Assembly: GCF_000967865.1 (NCBI RefSeq)
Contig: NZ_JXRU01000037.1
Location: 221,158 to 285,157, forward strand
From: Microbacterium sp. SA39
GTDB taxonomy: Bacteria > Actinomycetota > Actinomycetes > Actinomycetales > Microbacteriaceae
Length of the DNA: 64,000 nt
Direction of reading: 5' to 3'
Below the pieces are notes generated by a model. That model worked only from the letters and a program-made list of their open reading frames with translations. It searched no databases and was not told where the DNA came from. Below, piece by piece: positions 35,679 to 44,370 of this stretch. Positions within the stretch are counted from its first letter, which is position 1. Each line of letters opens with the position of its first letter. The position numbers and the translations under genes were made by a program.

Positions 35679-35699
35679 TTCCGAGAAAGGACCGAGCGA

Positions 35700-36581
35700 A
35701 TGAACTCGATCTTCGGAGATCGCAAGACGATCTTCATCCTGCTCGGCCCGGCCCTGCTGCTGTACACCCTGTTGAAGATGGTGCCGGTGCTGTGGTCGTT
35801 CGGCCTGTCGTTCTTCGAGGGAAACACTCTCCGCGGCTTCGAATGGGTCGGCATCGAGAACTTCACCACGTTCTTCACCGACAAGGCCGCGCTGCAGTCT
35901 CTCGGCGTCAGCGTGTTCTTCGCCGTCGTCGCGACGATCGGCCAGGTCGCGCTCGGCTACGGACTCGCGCTCCTCTACGTCTTCGTGCTGCGCAAGGGCT
36001 CGTCCCTCGTGCGCACGATCGTGTTCTTTCCGGCCATCCTCCCCACGGTCGCCGTCGCGCTGCTGTTCAAGAGCTTCGTCGCGGTGGGAGACAACCAGGG
36101 GCCGGTCAACGACATCATCAACTTCTTCGGCGGTGAAAGCGTCGAGGTGCTCGCTTCCACAGCAGGCACGATGGCGACCGCGATCGTCATGACCCTGTGG
36201 AGCTCGATGGGCTTCTACGCCGTGCTGCTCTACGCGGGTCTCCTCGACATCCCCGAGGAGATCATCGAATCCGCTCGGCTCGACGGCGCCAACGGTCTGC
36301 GCCTGGTCAAGAACATCATCCTGCCGCTGTCGCTGCCGATCCTGCTCTCGTCGATCATCTTCAGCCTGAACTCCACTCTCAAGGTGTTCGACAGCCTCCT
36401 CGCGTTGAACAACGGCCAGCCCGGCACGTCGACCGCTCCGCTCACGCTGTACATGTACCGCACGGCGTTCGAGTACGCCGAGTACGGGTACGGCTCGACC
36501 ATCGCGCTCGTCCTGACGATCCTGTGCCTGGTCTTCACCCTCGCGATCTTCCGATCGCAGCGACAGAAGGCGGAGGTCTGA
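35700..36581 (+). CDS. ABC sugar transporter permease (MalF-like)
   Basis: A 293-residue CUT1 permease with about six membrane segments beginning at residue 10. The conserved cytoplasmic loop EEIIESARLDGANGLRLVKNIILP contacts the ATPase. GAGAAAGGA precedes the ATG. It pairs with the permease at 36584. No ATPase gene is in the operon, so a shared MsiK-type ATPase encoded elsewhere is probably used, as is usual in actinobacteria. Confidence 0.93.
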   Translation: MNSIFGDRKTIFILLGPALLLYTLLKMVPVLWSFGLSFFEGNTLRGFEWVGIENFTTFFTDKAALQSLGVSVFFAVVATIGQVALGYGLALLYVFVLRKGSSLVRTIVFFPAILPTVAVALLFKSFVAVGDNQGPVNDIINFFGGESVEVLASTAGTMATAIVMTLWSSMGFYAVLLYAGLLDIPEEIIESARLDGANGLRLVKNIILPLSLPILLSSIIFSLNSTLKVFDSLLALNNGQPGTSTAPLTLYMYRTAFEYAEYGYGSTIALVLTILCLVFTLAIFRSQRQKAEV

Positions 36582-36583
36582 TC

Positions 36584-37498
36584 ATGACGACGACGCAGAC
36601 ACCGACACAGCTCACCGTCGCGACCCCCACGGTCCTCCGGCCACGCCCGGGTCAGGGGCGACGCACCGCGCTCCGCGCCCTCCGCCGCATCCCGGTCTGG
36701 ATCCTGGTCGCGCTGCTCATGGTGGTCGTGCTCTATCCGCAGGTGTGGATGGTGCTGGGCTCCTTCAAGACGCAGGCCGAGTTCCTCTCGGATCCCGCGC
36801 TGTCGCTGCCGAAGACCTGGCAGTTCGACAACTACATCACGGCCCTCACCAACGGCGATGTCGCGCGCAACTACCTCAACAGCATCATCGTCACGATCCC
36901 CTCGGTGCTGCTGATCGTCTTCATCGGCGTCGCCGCGGGATACGCGCTCGAGGTCATGATCTGGAAGGGCCGCAACGCGGTTCTGCTCTACGTGCTCGCG
37001 GGCATCATGGTGCCGGGGCAGATGATCCTCGTTCCGCTGTTCATCGTCTACTTCCGGCTCGGACTCACCAACACGATGCTGCCGATGATCATCACCTACA
37101 CGGTGATGGGGCTGCCGCTGACGACGTTCCTGATGGCCACGTACTTCCGGGCGGTGCCGCGCGAGATCTTCGAGGCGGCGACGGTCGACGGGTCGGGTCC
37201 GCTGCGCTCGTTCTTCCTGATCGGGATGCCGATGATGAAGAACGCGATCCTCACCGTGGGGATCGTGCAGTTCTTCAGCGTCTGGAACGACCTGCTGATC
37301 GCGCTGACCTTCACCACGAGACCCGAGCTCGCGACGATCCAGGTCGGCCTGCTCAGTCTCAGCGACGAGTACGGCTCCACCCAGTACGGGCCGCTGTTCG
37401 CGGCCGTGAGCCTGAACATCGTCGTGCTGATGATCGTCTTCCTGGCGCTCAACAAGAAGATCATGGCCGGCATGGCCGGCGGTGCCCTGAAAGGATGA
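36584..37498 (+). CDS. ABC sugar transporter permease (MalG-like)
   Basis: A 304-residue CUT1 permease with six predicted membrane segments after a Thr/Arg-rich N-terminus. The EAA loop is REIFEAATVDGSGPLRSFFLIGMP. ATG 36584 lies two bases after the preceding stop, with GGAGG overlapping its end. It is the partner of the permease at 35700-36581. Confidence 0.93.
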   Translation: MTTTQTPTQLTVATPTVLRPRPGQGRRTALRALRRIPVWILVALLMVVVLYPQVWMVLGSFKTQAEFLSDPALSLPKTWQFDNYITALTNGDVARNYLNSIIVTIPSVLLIVFIGVAAGYALEVMIWKGRNAVLLYVLAGIMVPGQMILVPLFIVYFRLGLTNTMLPMIITYTVMGLPLTTFLMATYFRAVPREIFEAATVDGSGPLRSFFLIGMPMMKNAILTVGIVQFFSVWNDLLIALTFTTRPELATIQVGLLSLSDEYGSTQYGPLFAAVSLNIVVLMIVFLALNKKIMAGMAGGALKG

Positions 37499-37502
37499 TC
37501 CG

Positions 37503-38165
37503 ATGACCTCCCGAGCGCCCCGCGTCGCCTTCCTCCACACCGGCGCCGTCGTGATCCCGCCGGTCGCCGACCTCGCGCGCGAACATCTCGGCGGGGCGAC
37601 GACGGTGAACTACCTCGACGACAAGATCGTCGCCGACCTCGGCGACCCCGAGCGATCCGCCTCCGTGCCGGAACGCCTGATCGACCTCGCCCAGGCGGCT
37701 CGCGCCGGAGGTGCGGACGTCGTGATGTTCACGTGCTCGTCGATCTCGCACCTCGCCGGGTCCACGGCGGATGCCGTCGGCATCCCGGTGCTGCGGATCG
37801 ACGAGGCGATGGCCGATGACGCCGTCGCCGCGGGTGAGCGCATCGCCGTGCTTGCCACCCTGCCGACGACGCTGACGCCCACGCTCGCACTCCTCCGCGA
37901 GCGGGCCGAGCTCGCCGGTCGCACACCGGAGTTCGTCAGCGAGGTCGTCGCCGGAGCCTTCGAAGCCGTGGCAGGCGGCGACCGCGCCACGCATGACCGT
38001 CTGGTGGGCGCGGCGATCGAGCGCGTGGCCGCGGACGCCGACGTCGTCGTTCTCGCGCAGGCCTCGATGGCCAGCGCAGCCGAGGGTGTCGACGTGACCG
38101 CCCGCGTGCTGACGAGTCTCGCCCTCGGCATCCGTCGGCTGAGCGAGGCCGTCGCGGCGCTGTAG
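37503..38165 (+). CDS. Aspartate/glutamate/hydantoin racemase superfamily protein with a single Cys
   Basis: A 220-residue protein of the Asp/Glu racemase fold. The first catalytic-cysteine motif is present (VMFTCSSISHL, Cys78). At the position of the second cysteine it has VVLAQASMA (about 182-190), and no other cysteine occurs in the protein. Two-base racemisation by two thiols is therefore unlikely, and a decarboxylase or isomerase role is possible. Four bases after the permease stop, it is the last gene of an importer operon under the LacI site. Its substrate probably relates to the imported sugar, but no function can be assigned. Confidence 0.8.
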   Translation: MTSRAPRVAFLHTGAVVIPPVADLAREHLGGATTVNYLDDKIVADLGDPERSASVPERLIDLAQAARAGGADVVMFTCSSISHLAGSTADAVGIPVLRIDEAMADDAVAAGERIAVLATLPTTLTPTLALLRERAELAGRTPEFVSEVVAGAFEAVAGGDRATHDRLVGAAIERVAADADVVVLAQASMASAAEGVDVTARVLTSLALGIRRLSEAVAAL

Positions 38166-38185
38166 GGCCGTCCGCCGCGCGACGC

Positions 38186-38308
38186 TGGTTCATCGGAGGG
38201 AACCCGCTGCTGTCGGAGCAGTCACCCGTGGCGGCGATTCGACATGATCGGCACGCGGAGGTGCGCCGCGCGGCCCAGGCGTTCATGGACGGCGGCGTCG
38301 ACGAGTGA
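38186..38308 (+). pseudogene. Remnant of an Xre/MbcA-type antitoxin, C-terminal end
   Basis: Forty codons starting WFIGGNPLLSEQSPVAAIRHD and ending with a stop at 38306-38308 resemble the C-terminal end of the antitoxin in RES-Xre toxin-antitoxin pairs. No upstream part is present: the preceding gene ends 20 bases before. It overlaps the start of the toxin remnant that follows, the usual arrangement of such pairs. Confidence 0.5.
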
Positions 38309-38595
38309 CGGCAGAGGCTCATACCTGTACGGTCACCGGGCTCAGGCTGGTCCCGTGGGGGCCAGCACGGGGTTATCACGTCGGCAAGCATGAGTATGCT
38401 CAGCCGTCAGCGGTCGCCCGGACAGCCGACGTGCACCGTCAGGATTGGGGGCGTTTCGACATCCTCGGTCAGACGTTCTACGTCGCTGAGAACCACGAGA
38501 CCGCCTACGCCGAAGTTCTCGCCGGGTTCAAGCTCAGCCTGTTCGACCACAGCCTGGAACGCGTCGCTCACAGGTTTGGTATCACTTTGACTTAG
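38305..38595 (+). pseudogene. Truncated RES-domain toxin
   Basis: A GTG-initiated frame of 96 residues, containing LVPWGPARGYHVG, WGRFDILGQTFYVAENHETAYAEVLAGFK and an early stop after GITLT. The block with GRF, YVAE and ETAYAEV matches the start of RES toxins, which deplete NAD+, but the domain normally continues for about 60 more residues. Together with the antitoxin remnant at 38186-38308 it looks like a decayed toxin-antitoxin module lying between two sugar operons. The 97 bases that follow show nothing I can assign. Confidence 0.5.
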
Positions 38596-38692
38596 ACCAT
38601 GTCGCAGTGGAGCCAGTGGCGCTGGCCCGGACTTCGTCGTGCCGGTGAATGAGCGCGCTCGACGGAGCCGTAGAGCCGTCGGGGTCCTCGCG

Positions 38693-39673
38693 TCAGATCG
38701 CCTCTGCGAGCCGCTCGGCGGTGTGCAGGTCGGTGACGAGCGCCGTGACCCAGCCGCCCGCGATCGCACCGCGGATCGCGTCGAGCTTGCGCTCGCCGCC
38801 GGCGATGCCGACGCGGCGGGGGATCCGCAGCAGGCTGTCGATCGGGATCGCGATCACGCGGTCGTCGATCTCGCCGGTCACGGCGGAGCCGTCGATGCGG
38901 TAGACGTGGTGGCAGATGTCGCCGACCGCACCCTCGGCCAGCAGCTGGGCGCGATCGTCGTCGGCGAAGGCGTTGCCACTGGTGGACAGCACGTCGGAGG
39001 GGTCGATGCTGCCGATGCCCATGATGGTCATCGTCAACGACTCCCAGTGGCGCATCGTGTCCTGCATCGACGGATCGCGCAGCAGGCTGTCCCGCACGGC
39101 GGGATCGGCCACGATGCCGGGCGCCTGCACGTAGATCGGGTCGGCGCCGAGCATCCGGGCGAGTGCTCCGAGCAGCCGGTGCGAGTGCCCCTGCGCTTCC
39201 GGTGCGCCCGTGCCGCCGAGCAGCTGCACGACCTCGATCGCGCCGCGGGTGGGGAGCGGGCGCATCCGATCGGTCATCGCGAGCACGGAGCGGCTCCACG
39301 ATGAGACGCCGATCCGGTCGCTCCCCGAGAGAGAGGCTTCGAGGTACCCGGCGGCGCCCGCGCCGATCGCGGCGAGCATCTCGGTCTCGTCGGCATCCGG
39401 TTCCACGTCGACGATGACCGCCTCCGAGAGTCCGTAGCCGGCTTCCAAGCGCTCTTCGAGCTCGGCATGCACACCGGGGGCGACCGTGACGATGGTCCGC
39501 ACGATCCCCGCGGTCTCGGCGCGCTTCAGCAGACGGGACACCTTCGCCTGCGAGATGCTGAGGGCAGCGGCGATCTCCGACTGCCGGATGCCGCGTTCGT
39601 GGTACATTCGCGCCACCTTCGTGAGCAGGCGCAGCTGGCCGTCGACAGGTGCGGTGAACGGAGTCGACGACAC
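38693..39673 (-). CDS. SorC family sugar-binding transcriptional regulator
   Basis: A 326-residue regulator with an N-terminal helix-turn-helix (YHERGIRQSEIAAALSISQAKVSRLL, about 20-46) and a SorC sugar-phosphate domain (RIGVSSWSRSVLAMTD, VVQLLGGTGAPEAQGHS, VGIAGGERKLDAIRGA). GTG 39673 is chosen because AGGAGG lies 7 bases upstream; the frame is also open further upstream to 39775. Divergent to the hydrolase operon at 39829-45434, it probably responds to a phosphorylated sugar from that pathway. It is not closely similar to the SorC protein at 12694-13626. Confidence 0.9.
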   Translation of the reverse strand: MSSTPFTAPVDGQLRLLTKVARMYHERGIRQSEIAAALSISQAKVSRLLKRAETAGIVRTIVTVAPGVHAELEERLEAGYGLSEAVIVDVEPDADETEMLAAIGAGAAGYLEASLSGSDRIGVSSWSRSVLAMTDRMRPLPTRGAIEVVQLLGGTGAPEAQGHSHRLLGALARMLGADPIYVQAPGIVADPAVRDSLLRDPSMQDTMRHWESLTMTIMGIGSIDPSDVLSTSGNAFADDDRAQLLAEGAVGDICHHVYRIDGSAVTGEIDDRVIAIPIDSLLRIPRRVGIAGGERKLDAIRGAIAGGWVTALVTDLHTAERLAEAI

Positions 39674-39703
39674 TGAGAGTCCTCCTGCATCAGGCAGCGG
39701 ATG

Positions 39704-39768
39704 GAGATTCGCTGATGAAAGTATATTCTCGCAGATCCGATCTGAATAGAGATTCGCCCAACTAAGAT
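39704..39768. promoter_or_regulatory. Control region with repeated GAGATTCGC elements
   Basis: GAGATTCGC occurs at 39704-39712 and 39749-39757, 45 bases apart (about four helical turns). Sequences between resemble it in reverse (TTCTCGC at 39726). TAAGAT (39763-39768) is a possible -10 box for the plus-strand operon. Such phased repeats suit an oligomeric SorC regulator. Confidence 0.4.
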
Positions 39769-39828
39769 TATGCAAGGATGAGTCATCGCCACCCGCCGAC
39801 GGGTGACCTTCGACGCAGGAGGATGATG

Positions 39829-41328
39829 ATGTTCCCCAGGTACGACGCCATCGAGCTCGCGTTCGAAGGGGCCGAGGTCCTGCCGGTGGACGCCGAACCT
39901 CCCTTCTCGGTGCGGCTTCAGCAAGGGGATCAGACGCTCGTCGTACCAGGGTTCTGGGACGGCGGGACGACGTATCGGATCCGCTTCTGTCCTGAATCGA
40001 TCGGCACCTGGACCTGGCAGGTCGAAGGCGCGAGGACCTCGCTCGATCGCATCTCTGGATCGTTCGAGGTCGGTCCGGGAGAGGGGAACGGCCCGGTGCG
40101 GGTCGCTCACCGCTTCCACTTCGCGCACGCGGACGGCACGCCCTACCGTCCGGTCGGGACGACCGCCTACAACTGGCTGCACCAGGAAGAGCCCATGTTC
40201 ACGCGGACCGTCGACGACATCGCCGGGATCGGCTTCAACAAGCTTCGGTTCATGGTCTTCCCCCAGGGTGGCGGCTACGTCGAGCACGTTCCGACGCTGA
40301 TGCCGTTCGAGAAGACCGACGGCCGCTGGAACGTCACTCGCCCCGTGCCGGAGTTCTTCCAGCGCCTCGACCGCGCCGTCGAGATGCTCGGCGCTCGCGG
40401 CATCCAGGCCGATGTGCTCATCTACGACGCCTACGACCGCGGCCAGTTCGGACTCGACGCGCTGAGCGAGGAGGAGGATGCCGTGTACCTGCGCTACCTC
40501 GTGGCGCGGCTGTCGGGGTACCCGCACGTGTGGTGGTCGCTGTGCAACGAGTTCGACCAGCTCGAGCGACCGGACGATCGGTGGGACCGCACCGGCGCGC
40601 TCCTCGCGGCCGTCGATCCGCACGACCACCTGCGGTCGATCCACAACTGGGTTGAGATCTACGACAACAATCAGCCCTGGGTGACGCACGCGTCGATCCA
40701 GAACGGCTCCGCGGCGGAGGAGTTCGGTCGCGCGAACCTGTATCGCGACGTCTGGAAGAAGCCGGTGGTGCTCGACGAGATCAAGTACGAGGGAGACATC
40801 CCCGATCGCTGGGGGCACCTCGACGGTCCCGAACTCGTGCACCGCTTCTGGATCACGACCGTGGCAGGCTGCTACGCCTCGCACGGCGAGAGCTTCCTGA
40901 CCGAGAGCGGGAGCCTGCACATGGTGGAGGGCGGTGTGCTGCGCGGAGAGTCTCCGGCGAGGCTCGGATTCCTCCGTCGTGTTCTCGACGATCTCGTCGT
41001 GCCGGGGCTCGACCCCATCGACAAGTGGGATGACCCCGCGTTCCTCGCGGGCCGGCAGCGACGCCAGTACGTGCAGTATCTCGGCCGCTCGGCCCCCGAC
41101 TCGTGGCCGTTCCGGATTCCGGTCGACTCCTCCGTCGAGAGCCCTGAGGTCGGCGACGTCTTCCAGGTCGACGTCATCGACACCTGGAACATGACGATCA
41201 CCCCCGTGGCGCGATCTTTCACCCTCACGGAGGTGACGCGCAACGAGGCGTTCGACCGCGTGTCTGCCCCGGTCGACCTTCCCGAGGGGGAGTCGATCGC
41301 CCTCCGCCTCACGCGCGTCGACGCCTGA
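39829..41328 (+). CDS. DUF5060-DUF4038 glycoside hydrolase, apiosidase-like (GH140-related fold)
   Basis: A 499-residue protein with an N-terminal DUF5060 beta-sandwich (IELAFEGAEVLPVDAEPPF, VPGFWDGGTTYRIRFCP), a DUF4038 apiosidase-like TIM barrel (DGTPYRPVGTTAYNWLHQ, GFNKLRFMVFPQ) and a C-terminal DUF5605-like sandwich. Likely catalytic glutamates lie in WSLCNEFDQ (about 240) and VLDEIKYEG (about 316). The characterised GH140 enzyme of this fold cuts apiosyl links in rhamnogalacturonan II. That specificity is not proven here. ATG 39829 has AGGAGG six bases upstream; ATGs at 39823 and 39778 are also in frame. First gene of a four-gene operon. Confidence 0.82.
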   Translation: MFPRYDAIELAFEGAEVLPVDAEPPFSVRLQQGDQTLVVPGFWDGGTTYRIRFCPESIGTWTWQVEGARTSLDRISGSFEVGPGEGNGPVRVAHRFHFAHADGTPYRPVGTTAYNWLHQEEPMFTRTVDDIAGIGFNKLRFMVFPQGGGYVEHVPTLMPFEKTDGRWNVTRPVPEFFQRLDRAVEMLGARGIQADVLIYDAYDRGQFGLDALSEEEDAVYLRYLVARLSGYPHVWWSLCNEFDQLERPDDRWDRTGALLAAVDPHDHLRSIHNWVEIYDNNQPWVTHASIQNGSAAEEFGRANLYRDVWKKPVVLDEIKYEGDIPDRWGHLDGPELVHRFWITTVAGCYASHGESFLTESGSLHMVEGGVLRGESPARLGFLRRVLDDLVVPGLDPIDKWDDPAFLAGRQRRQYVQYLGRSAPDSWPFRIPVDSSVESPEVGDVFQVDVIDTWNMTITPVARSFTLTEVTRNEAFDRVSAPVDLPEGESIALRLTRVDA

Positions 41329-41331
41329 GCG

Positions 41332-43425
41332 ATGACTCGTCTGGCGGACGGCGCGAGGAAACCGTGGGGCGGGGGTCCGCGACTCGGCGCCGCCTACTAC
41401 AACGAGTACCTGCCGGATCCGTCACGTCTCAAGGCCGATCTCCGGCTCATGGCCGCGGCCGGGATCACCTGCATCCGGGTGGGGGAATCGGTGTGGTCGA
41501 CGTGGGAGCCACGCGACGGCGAGTTCGATCTGGATTGGCTGGAGCCGATCCTCGACGCGGCGGCGGCGCACGGCATCGACGTCATCCTCGGCACGCCGAC
41601 GTACGCGGTGCCGCCGTGGCTCAGCCGCCGGCATCCCGAGTTGGCCGTGGTGCGCAAGGACGGCTCTTCCGTGCCGTGGGGTGCCCGGCAGGAGGTCGAC
41701 TACACGTCGGAGGTGTTCCGCTTCTACGCGGAGCGAGTCATCCGCGCGGTACTCGGCCGCCACGGCAGGCATCCGGCGGTCATCGGCGTGCAGCTCGACA
41801 ACGAGGCCGGTCTGCACCTCATCCACAACCCGCACGTCGTCGAGCGCTTCCGTCGCTGGGTCGCCGACCGCTACGGCGATGTCGAGAGGTTGAACCGCGA
41901 GTGGGGCCTGGCCTATTGGTCGCACCGGATCTCGGAGTGGGACGAGCTGTGGGCGCCGTCCGGCAACACGACCCCGGCGTACGACCTGGCGTGGCGCCGG
42001 TTCCAGGCCGAGCTCACTGCGGAGTACATCGGCTGGCAGGCGGGGATCGCGCGCGAGCTGATCGCCGACGACACGCTGCTCACCACGTGCATCGCGTATC
42101 AGCGGCCTGCGATGGACGACGTCGCCGTCGGAGCGCACCTCGACATCGCCAGCGGCAACGCGTACTACCTGGCACAGGACAGCCTCGAGTACGAGCGCGA
42201 AGGGGCTGGCGGCCAGTGGTACGCCGACGACGTACCCCAGCTGATCCTGGCCGCCGACCGGATGCGCGCGACCCGGCAGACGCCCTTCCTCGTCACCGAG
42301 ACAGGGGCGACGTCGATCGGTGGCGCCTCGCTGACCCGGCCGCCGTACGACGGCCAGCTCACGCAGGTCGCCTGGCTGCTCGCGGCGCGCGGGGCGCGCC
42401 TCGTCTCCTACTGGCACTGGCACACGTTGCATTCGGGCGCCGAGGTGCACTGGGGCGGGATCCTCGGTCACGACCTCCGGCCCGGCCGCGTCTACGCGGA
42501 GATCGCGGAGATCGGACGGCAGTTCGCCGCCGCGTCGGAATGGTGGGCGGATGCCGAGCCGGATGCCGACATCGGGATCGTGTACGCCCATGACAGCGAA
42601 TGGGTGATGGCCTTCGAGCCTCCGCTGGCGGCGGGCCGCGTTCCCGACCGCGGATCGTATGCGCGGATCGTCGGGGCGTTCGGCCGCGCGGCGATCGACG
42701 CGGGACTCCAGGTCGGCTACGTGAACGAGCGGCAGCTGACCGACGCGTCGGCGCTTCGCGCGCGCTTTCCGGCTCTGATCGTGGCCGGGCTCATCGCGGC
42801 ATCCGATCGCACGCTCGAGATCCTCGCGGAGTATGTGCGGCAGGGCGGCCGCCTCGTCGTCGGACCGCGCACCGGCTTCGCCGACGACGAGGGGCGGATG
42901 CGGGCAGTCGCGGCGCCGGTGATCCTCGGGGCGCTAGCGGGAGTCACGTATCAGGAGTTCGCGGCGCCGCCGATCCCGGTGCCGCTCGAGCGGGACGGCC
43001 TCGTCGTCGGTGCGGCGCACGGCTGGATCGACGCGCTGGAGCCGGGCGAGGCGACCGCGGTCGTCGGGTACCGGCATCCGCACTACGGGCGGTGGGCAGC
43101 GGTCACGCGGAATGCGGTGGGCGCAGGGGAGATCACCATCGTCGGTACACTGCCCGACCGCGCATCGCTCGTCCGCGTGATCGCGGACGCTGCGGCTGTC
43201 GACCCGTCGGCGTCCGGGGTGGTCGTCGATCGGCCGTCGTCGGTCACCGTGCATTCGCTGACCGGTGCGCGCGGGCGGATATGGGTACTGCACAACTGGT
43301 CGGGCGAGCCGCGGGAGATCCGCCTCGCCCGTGCCGTGGCGTCGGGGATCAACAGCACCGCCCACGAGGCGGGTGACGTGGTCGCGCTCGCCGCGTGGGA
43401 CGTACGGGTCTGGCGAGAGGCCTGA
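41332..43425 (+). CDS. GH42 family beta-galactosidase
   Basis: A 697-residue glycosidase with a TIM barrel (GAAYYNEYLPDPSRLKADL, acid/base Glu in VQLDNEAG at about 157, nucleophile Glu in FLVTETGATS at about 322), a trimerisation Rossmann-like domain (DIGIVYAHDSEWVMAF onward) and a C-terminal beta domain. GH42 enzymes remove beta-galactose or alpha-L-arabinopyranose from plant oligosaccharides. No signal peptide is seen. It starts three bases after the previous stop and is therefore co-translated with the DUF4038 enzyme. Confidence 0.93.
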   Translation: MTRLADGARKPWGGGPRLGAAYYNEYLPDPSRLKADLRLMAAAGITCIRVGESVWSTWEPRDGEFDLDWLEPILDAAAAHGIDVILGTPTYAVPPWLSRRHPELAVVRKDGSSVPWGARQEVDYTSEVFRFYAERVIRAVLGRHGRHPAVIGVQLDNEAGLHLIHNPHVVERFRRWVADRYGDVERLNREWGLAYWSHRISEWDELWAPSGNTTPAYDLAWRRFQAELTAEYIGWQAGIARELIADDTLLTTCIAYQRPAMDDVAVGAHLDIASGNAYYLAQDSLEYEREGAGGQWYADDVPQLILAADRMRATRQTPFLVTETGATSIGGASLTRPPYDGQLTQVAWLLAARGARLVSYWHWHTLHSGAEVHWGGILGHDLRPGRVYAEIAEIGRQFAAASEWWADAEPDADIGIVYAHDSEWVMAFEPPLAAGRVPDRGSYARIVGAFGRAAIDAGLQVGYVNERQLTDASALRARFPALIVAGLIAASDRTLEILAEYVRQGGRLVVGPRTGFADDEGRMRAVAAPVILGALAGVTYQEFAAPPIPVPLERDGLVVGAAHGWIDALEPGEATAVVGYRHPHYGRWAAVTRNAVGAGEITIVGTLPDRASLVRVIADAAAVDPSASGVVVDRPSSVTVHSLTGARGRIWVLHNWSGEPREIRLARAVASGINSTAHEAGDVVALAAWDVRVWREA

Positions 43426-43452
43426 TCCGTCGGATCGGAGAGAGGGGAACAC

Positions 43453-44370
43453 ATGCGCGTCGCAGTGACCGGAGCATCGGGCCGACTGGGGCGATCCGTC
43501 GTCGAGGTGCTCGCCGCGGCCGGGCACGAGGTGCACGGCCTCGACCGCGCGTGGGGCGACGGGGTCGCACCGGTCGATCTGACCGACCCCGCGGAGACCG
43601 CCGACGTGCTGGCGACCATCGCGCCGCAGGCGCTCGTGCATCTCGCAGCGATCGCGGTGCCCTTCAGCGCCCCGGAGCGCGAGATCTTCTCCGTCAACAC
43701 GAGCATGGCGTACACGGTGATCGAGGCCGCGGTCGCCGCGGGCGTGGAGCACGTGCTCGTCGCCTCGAGTCCCACGGTGCTGGGCTACGGTGCTCCCGGA
43801 TGGGCGCCTGACCGACTGCCCTTCGACGAGTCGGCGCCCTGCTCCCCGGCGAATGCCTACGCGCTGTCGAAGGTGTGCGTGGAGGAGACGGTCGCCGCTT
43901 TCGCCCGCTCGACACCGACCGTCAGGTTCGCGTCGTTCCGACCCTGCTACGTCATCACGCCGGAGGAGTGGAACGGCGCTCCCACCCAGCAGGGCCACAC
44001 CGTGCTCGACCGGCTGCAGGACCCGGGGCTCGCCGCGGTCTCGCTCTTCAACTACGTCGACGCCCGTGATGTCGGCGAGTTCGTCGCCGCATGGCTGGCG
44101 GCAGAGCGGTCACCGAGCGGCGCGTGTTACTTCGTAGGGGCGGAGGACGCCCTCGCCACACGCCCGCTCGACGAGCTGCTGCCCCTGTTCCACCCCGGCG
44201 CCCGCGACGCCGCACGCGCCCTCGCGGGAACCGTCGGCGCTTTCGACACCTCGGCCGCCACCCGCGACACGGGCTGGGTGCCTCGTCGCTCGTGGCGCAC
44301 CGAACTGCCCCCCGACGCACGTGCTGCGCTCGCGGCATCCGATTCCCCGACGGAAGGGAGGGCGCCATGA
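43453..44370 (+). CDS. NAD-dependent epimerase/dehydratase family protein
   Basis: A 305-residue extended-SDR with VTGASGRLGRSVVEVLA, HLAAIAVPF, VASSPTVLGYG and YALSKVCVEE (YxxxK). It resembles the protein at 23667-24515 and the uronate/aldose dehydrogenase-like branch. Coupled by a four-base overlap to an acid-sugar dehydratase gene, it may oxidise the sugar released by the two hydrolases to a lactone or acid. AGAGAGGGG precedes the ATG. Epimerase activity cannot be excluded. Confidence 0.85.
   Translation: MRVAVTGASGRLGRSVVEVLAAAGHEVHGLDRAWGDGVAPVDLTDPAETADVLATIAPQALVHLAAIAVPFSAPEREIFSVNTSMAYTVIEAAVAAGVEHVLVASSPTVLGYGAPGWAPDRLPFDESAPCSPANAYALSKVCVEETVAAFARSTPTVRFASFRPCYVITPEEWNGAPTQQGHTVLDRLQDPGLAAVSLFNYVDARDVGEFVAAWLAAERSPSGACYFVGAEDALATRPLDELLPLFHPGARDAARALAGTVGAFDTSAATRDTGWVPRRSWRTELPPDARAALAASDSPTEGRAP

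Noticed and set aside
37503..38165. Amino-acid racemase as a firm call
   Set aside because: Only one of the two catalytic cysteines is present, so only the superfamily was assigned.
38305..38595. Intact RES toxin gene
   Set aside because: The frame stops about 60 residues short of the family length and the partner antitoxin lacks its N-terminal part.
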